37,791 bases of DNA from Aeromonas media (GTDB lineage: Bacteria > Pseudomonadota > Gammaproteobacteria > Enterobacterales > Aeromonadaceae), in the NCBI RefSeq assembly GCF_000819985.1, contig NZ_CDBZ01000086.1:23497-61287 (forward strand), given 5' to 3'. The notes under the pieces were generated by a model. It saw only the letters and a program-made list of their open reading frames with translations, was not told the DNA's origin and did not search any database. Of the stretch, positions 36,601 through 37,791 are shown piece by piece (the stretch's first letter is position 1; each line of letters starts with the position of its first letter). A program made the translations under genes and the position numbers.

Positions 36601-36774
36601 CTTCATTTCATAACCAACCAGGGCGATCACGGCAGCCAGGCAAAGCAAAAAGATGAAACAGAACAACCAGCGCCACCAGGGGCGACGCTTGCGCTGATAT
36701 TGCCCGTCCGCATGCGGTACGGATGAATCCTGAGATGCCACTTTGTTCGAATCCGTCTGTTTTGATGCGCCCAT
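33691..36774 (-). CDS. Large divergent class A penicillin-binding protein (GT51 + transpeptidase)
   Basis: Predicted bifunctional peptidoglycan synthase, inner membrane with a periplasmic body. From ATG 36774 (GTGGGG ribosome site) it has 1027 residues; a TTG at 36813 would give 1040, the numbering used here. A membrane helix spans about 48-68. GT51-like parts: FIENRELL with likely catalytic E198, GGSTLATQVEK from 239, and KLVAWAYLN. Transpeptidase motifs are S529-TA-K532, S635-I-N637 and K953-TG. Motif 1 departs from the usual EDxxFxxHxG, and SxN to KTG is 316 residues, far more than in PBP1A or PBP1B, implying an inserted region near 640-880. I do not recognise a gene symbol. It appears monocistronic. 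Confidence 0.9.
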   Translation of the reverse strand: MGASKQTDSNKVASQDSSVPHADGQYQRKRRPWWRWLFCFIFLLCLAAVIALVGYEMKTSRLQSQEISRYAAKLTYELEPGPSKQITFPDDGPFDKRLGYVLMPMIQERLIQRGYQVSEQVRFSDALYNYASHGFFVPYTEKVQAGLTLHDCRAEPFYQYKYPTHYYPDFNSIPPLVIQSLLFIENRELLSNEQPLANPAVDWPRFAKAALSQVGKALDMQDQSAGGSTLATQVEKYRHSPDGLTLSPTEKIRQMASASVRAYRLGPKTLEARKLVAWAYLNSVPLSAAPGYGEVHGLGDGLWVWFGADVDEVNRLLDPARNQDATLAEQGLALRQVVSLMIAHRRPSYYLAQGREALSTLTDSYLRLFVQEGMITPPLMESALKAKLAFRDFLQAPAITRVNNNKGLQVARTRLSRQLGVQLYDLDRMDLTADTTLNMPLQNDVSRYLQQLADPTFAAQVGLFGERLLSPEKTGDVKYSFTLFEKTPEGVKVRVQTDNTDQPFDINEGSKLELGSTAKLRVLTTYLEIVTELHDSYGNMPAESLRKIEVSDQDNISRWAISYLMSTKDKSLPVMLEAALDRKYSASPYEGFFTGGGMHTFNNFRKEDNGRIPPIRDALRESINLPFVRLMRDIVRYSLYKEGNRAQLLKDDKDPRRTEYLAKFADKEGQTYLLRFWRKYRGKTTDEQLDTFLDGLKPSAVRLAAVHRYLMPEASQADFAAFLAKRLPRDKLSDKRVEQLYTSYGPGKYSLPDQGYIARVHPLELWLLSYLREFDKATFADAVAASRDERQEVYSWLFKTRHRSARDSRIRTMLEVEAFLDIHQRWARLGYPFDHLVPSLATALGSSGDRPAALAELMGIIQNGGMRAPTLRIEHLSFAKDTPFATVFEPANTQGVRVMPAEVANALRSALSKVVEGGTARRIAGAFALQDGTVLSLGGKTGTGDNRIETVGRYGNVTSSLARNRTATFVFYIGDDHFGTLTAYVPGSQSDKFRFTSALPVQVLKGMAPLLVPYLQPGTHTQCLPGS

Positions 36775-36943
36775 ATCAGCCCCACCATGGTTGCGCAATT
36801 TATTGTCTTTCAATCAAGCTTAGTCGTTTCAAGTCAAGGGCTTGAAAACTATTGACCGCTTTGCAGCGATGTTAACAGGGCGATTGTAAAAATGGGAGCC
36901 GATTGTTGCAGTGCGGCGAGAGATCCGAGCTGCCGAGTGGAAA

Positions 36944-36971
36944 TGAAACACCGGCTGTAAGCCGGTGTTTG
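36944..36971 (-). terminator. Terminator of tmaR
   Basis: A perfect 11-bp stem AAACACCGGCT / AGCCGGTGTTT with loop GTA (36946-36970) lies about 18 nt after the tmaR stop. The T tract on the minus strand is short (TTTCATTT), so strength may be moderate. The remaining 170 bp up to the PBP start holds no clear element. Confidence 0.8.
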
Positions 36972-36988
36972 GGAATGGCGGTGTGAGC

Positions 36989-37306
36989 TTATTTGCTGGT
37001 ACTCATGCCCTTCAGCTTGGTGCTCAGCTCCTTGCGCTCCTTGGAAAGCTCGGCATTCTTGATAATGTGATCATCAACACGCTCTTCGTAATCGGTGCGC
37101 ATGTTGGCGATGATGGCCTGCACTTCGTCGATGCTCATGCCGGGCTTGATATAGTCGCTCAGGTTGTCGAGCAGCAACACCCGCTTCTGGTTGTCACGGA
37201 TCTTCTTCTCGTTGTCCGCGATTTCACGCTTGAGCTTGTTCTGACGACGGGACATACGCACATATTCCAACACATCGCTGAAAGTAGACTTGCTTACTTG
37301 TTCCAT
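36989..37306 (-). CDS. tmaR: PTS polar-localisation regulator TmaR (YeeX, DUF496)
   Basis: Coiled-coil protein of the UPF0265 family. In E. coli TmaR forms a polar cluster and sequesters PTS Enzyme I, depending on a phosphorylated tyrosine (Y72). The 105 residues keep the family core [20 protein letters not shown] (residues 35-54) followed by PGMS, and [14 protein letters not shown]. The equivalent tyrosine appears to be Y73 in TDYEERVDD. Charged heptads suggest one long helical hairpin. The ATG at 37306 has no strong Shine-Dalgarno. It is a lone gene between the PBP and the rRNA operon. Confidence 0.95.
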   Translation of the reverse strand: MEQVSKSTFSDVLEYVRMSRRQNKLKREIADNEKKIRDNQKRVLLLDNLSDYIKPGMSIDEVQAIIANMRTDYEERVDDHIIKNAELSKERKELSTKLKGMSTSK

Positions 37307-37650
37307 ATCGGTACCACTGACTGAAGGTGAATGAAAACAGGCCTGGGTACTCTCATACCAGATAAAGAAGTAAAGGCATGGTATGGGTAAACCCGGAATG
37401 CCCCTTACTCTACCGAGTTATGATGCAGATACAACCCCAATTGCAGGCCCAGCGCCGGGTTTCAGCAGGATAGCGCCGCGTGAGGAATCAAATGGAAAAC
37501 CGGTGAGAGTGCAGAGCCAGGCGCGGCAGCAGACAAAGCCTCCGGTGTCGGAACCCATGAGCAACAACAGGCGACAAAACGGGTGAACGCAAGGAATAAG
37601 CAGACGCGATCTCGGCAGGCAGTGGCTGGTTTTGGGGAAACGTCAGACAA
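37307..37650. other. Intergenic region between tmaR and the rRNA operon terminator
   Basis: About 340 bp without a convincing gene. It must contain the tmaR promoter, but no consensus pair stands out. A 7-bp inverted repeat CATACCA / TGGTATG flanks 37354-37385. Nothing else is recognisable. Confidence 0.5.
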
Positions 37651-37651
37651 T

Positions 37652-37681
37652 AAAAAAACCCCGCTCAGTGAGCGGGGTTTC
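37652..37681 (-). terminator. rRNA operon terminator
   Basis: An 11-bp perfect stem AAACCCCGCTC / GAGCGGGGTTT with a 3-nt loop (37656-37680) followed by seven T on the minus strand. It begins 10 nt after the 5S 3' end. Confidence 0.95.
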
Positions 37682-37690
37682 TTGTATTGG

Positions 37691-37791
37691 GTGCCTGGCA
37701 GTGTCCTACTCTCGCATGGCGAATGCCACACTACCATCGGCGCTACCGCGTTTCACTTCTGAGTTCGGCATGGGATCAGGTGGTTCCACGG
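37691..37791 (-). rRNA. rrf: 5S ribosomal RNA (5' end cut by window)
   Basis: On the minus strand the sequence reads through the conserved 5S blocks CACCTGATCCCATGCCGAAC, TCAGAAGTGAAACGC, GTAGCGCCGATGGTAGTGTGG and CATGCGAGAGTAGG, and ends in TGCCAGGCAC. About 101 of roughly 120 nt are present; the first 19 or so lie beyond the window. The 23S gene should follow outside. The orientation is the same as tmaR and the dcw cluster. Confidence 0.97.

Noticed and set aside
36814-36945. Possible BlrA-type TTCAC repeat upstream of the large PBP gene
   Set aside because: Aeromonas beta-lactamase genes use paired TTCAC tags, but here only unrelated TTTCA fragments occur without the required spacing.
37354-37385. 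CATACCA / TGGTATG inverted repeat upstream of tmaR as an operator
   Set aside because: Only 7 bp with an 18-bp loop, no match to a known regulator and no mapped promoter beside it.

Overview
The window looks like a chromosomal segment of a GC-rich gammaproteobacterium, most probably Aeromonas or a close relative. The protein sequences are close to E. coli and Vibrio counterparts, the codon use is GC-rich, and gene blocks that are scattered in E. coli are joined here. The species cannot be fixed from sequence alone. Almost all of the content is conserved cell-envelope, translation, respiration and stress housekeeping. I see no insertion sequence, prophage, CRISPR array or tRNA.

Layout. (1) 1-4341, minus strand: the promoter-proximal end of the division and cell wall (dcw) cluster, mraZ-rsmH-ftsL-ftsI-murE, headed by a promoter and a triple MraZ operator. 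(2) 4634-5102: RNase P RNA (rnpB) with its own promoter and terminator. (3) 5126-9493: rsmI divergent from lpoA-yraN-diaA-dolP (PBP1A activator, nuclease-like protein, DnaA regulator, outer-membrane lipoprotein). (4) 9492-14488, minus strand: rplM-rpsI, then petABC (cytochrome bc1), then sspA-sspB. (5) 14578-18885: zapE divergent from zapG, followed by the periplasmic proteases degQ and degS. (6) 18922-20003: the frameshifted remains of a PRD/PTS-EIIA sugar regulator, the only clearly broken gene. (7) 20022-26873, minus strand: kdsD-kdsC-lptC-lptA-lptB-rpoN-hpf-ptsN-rapZ-npr, which joins Kdo synthesis, LPS transport, sigma-54 and the nitrogen PTS. (8) 26991-31624, plus strand: mlaFEDCB-ibaG-murA. 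(9) 31645-37306: pmbA divergent from darP, a large divergent class A penicillin-binding protein, and tmaR (yeeX). (10) 37656-37791: the 3' end of an rRNA operon (5S rRNA plus terminator).

Together the genes mostly serve envelope building. Precursor synthesis is covered by murA and murE, septal and side-wall polymerisation by ftsI, lpoA and the large PBP, Kdo synthesis and LPS export by kdsCD and lptABC, lipid asymmetry by mla, and envelope stress by degQ, degS and dolP. Ribosome biogenesis and hibernation genes (rsmH, rsmI, rplM, rpsI, darP, hpf) are interleaved.

I did not find a convincing undescribed multi-gene system. The items most worth a second look are the unusual 1027-residue PBP, the decayed PRD-EIIA regulator beside the nitrogen PTS genes, a possible sigma-E promoter at degQ, and a GC-rich inverted repeat wrapped around the rplM promoter.
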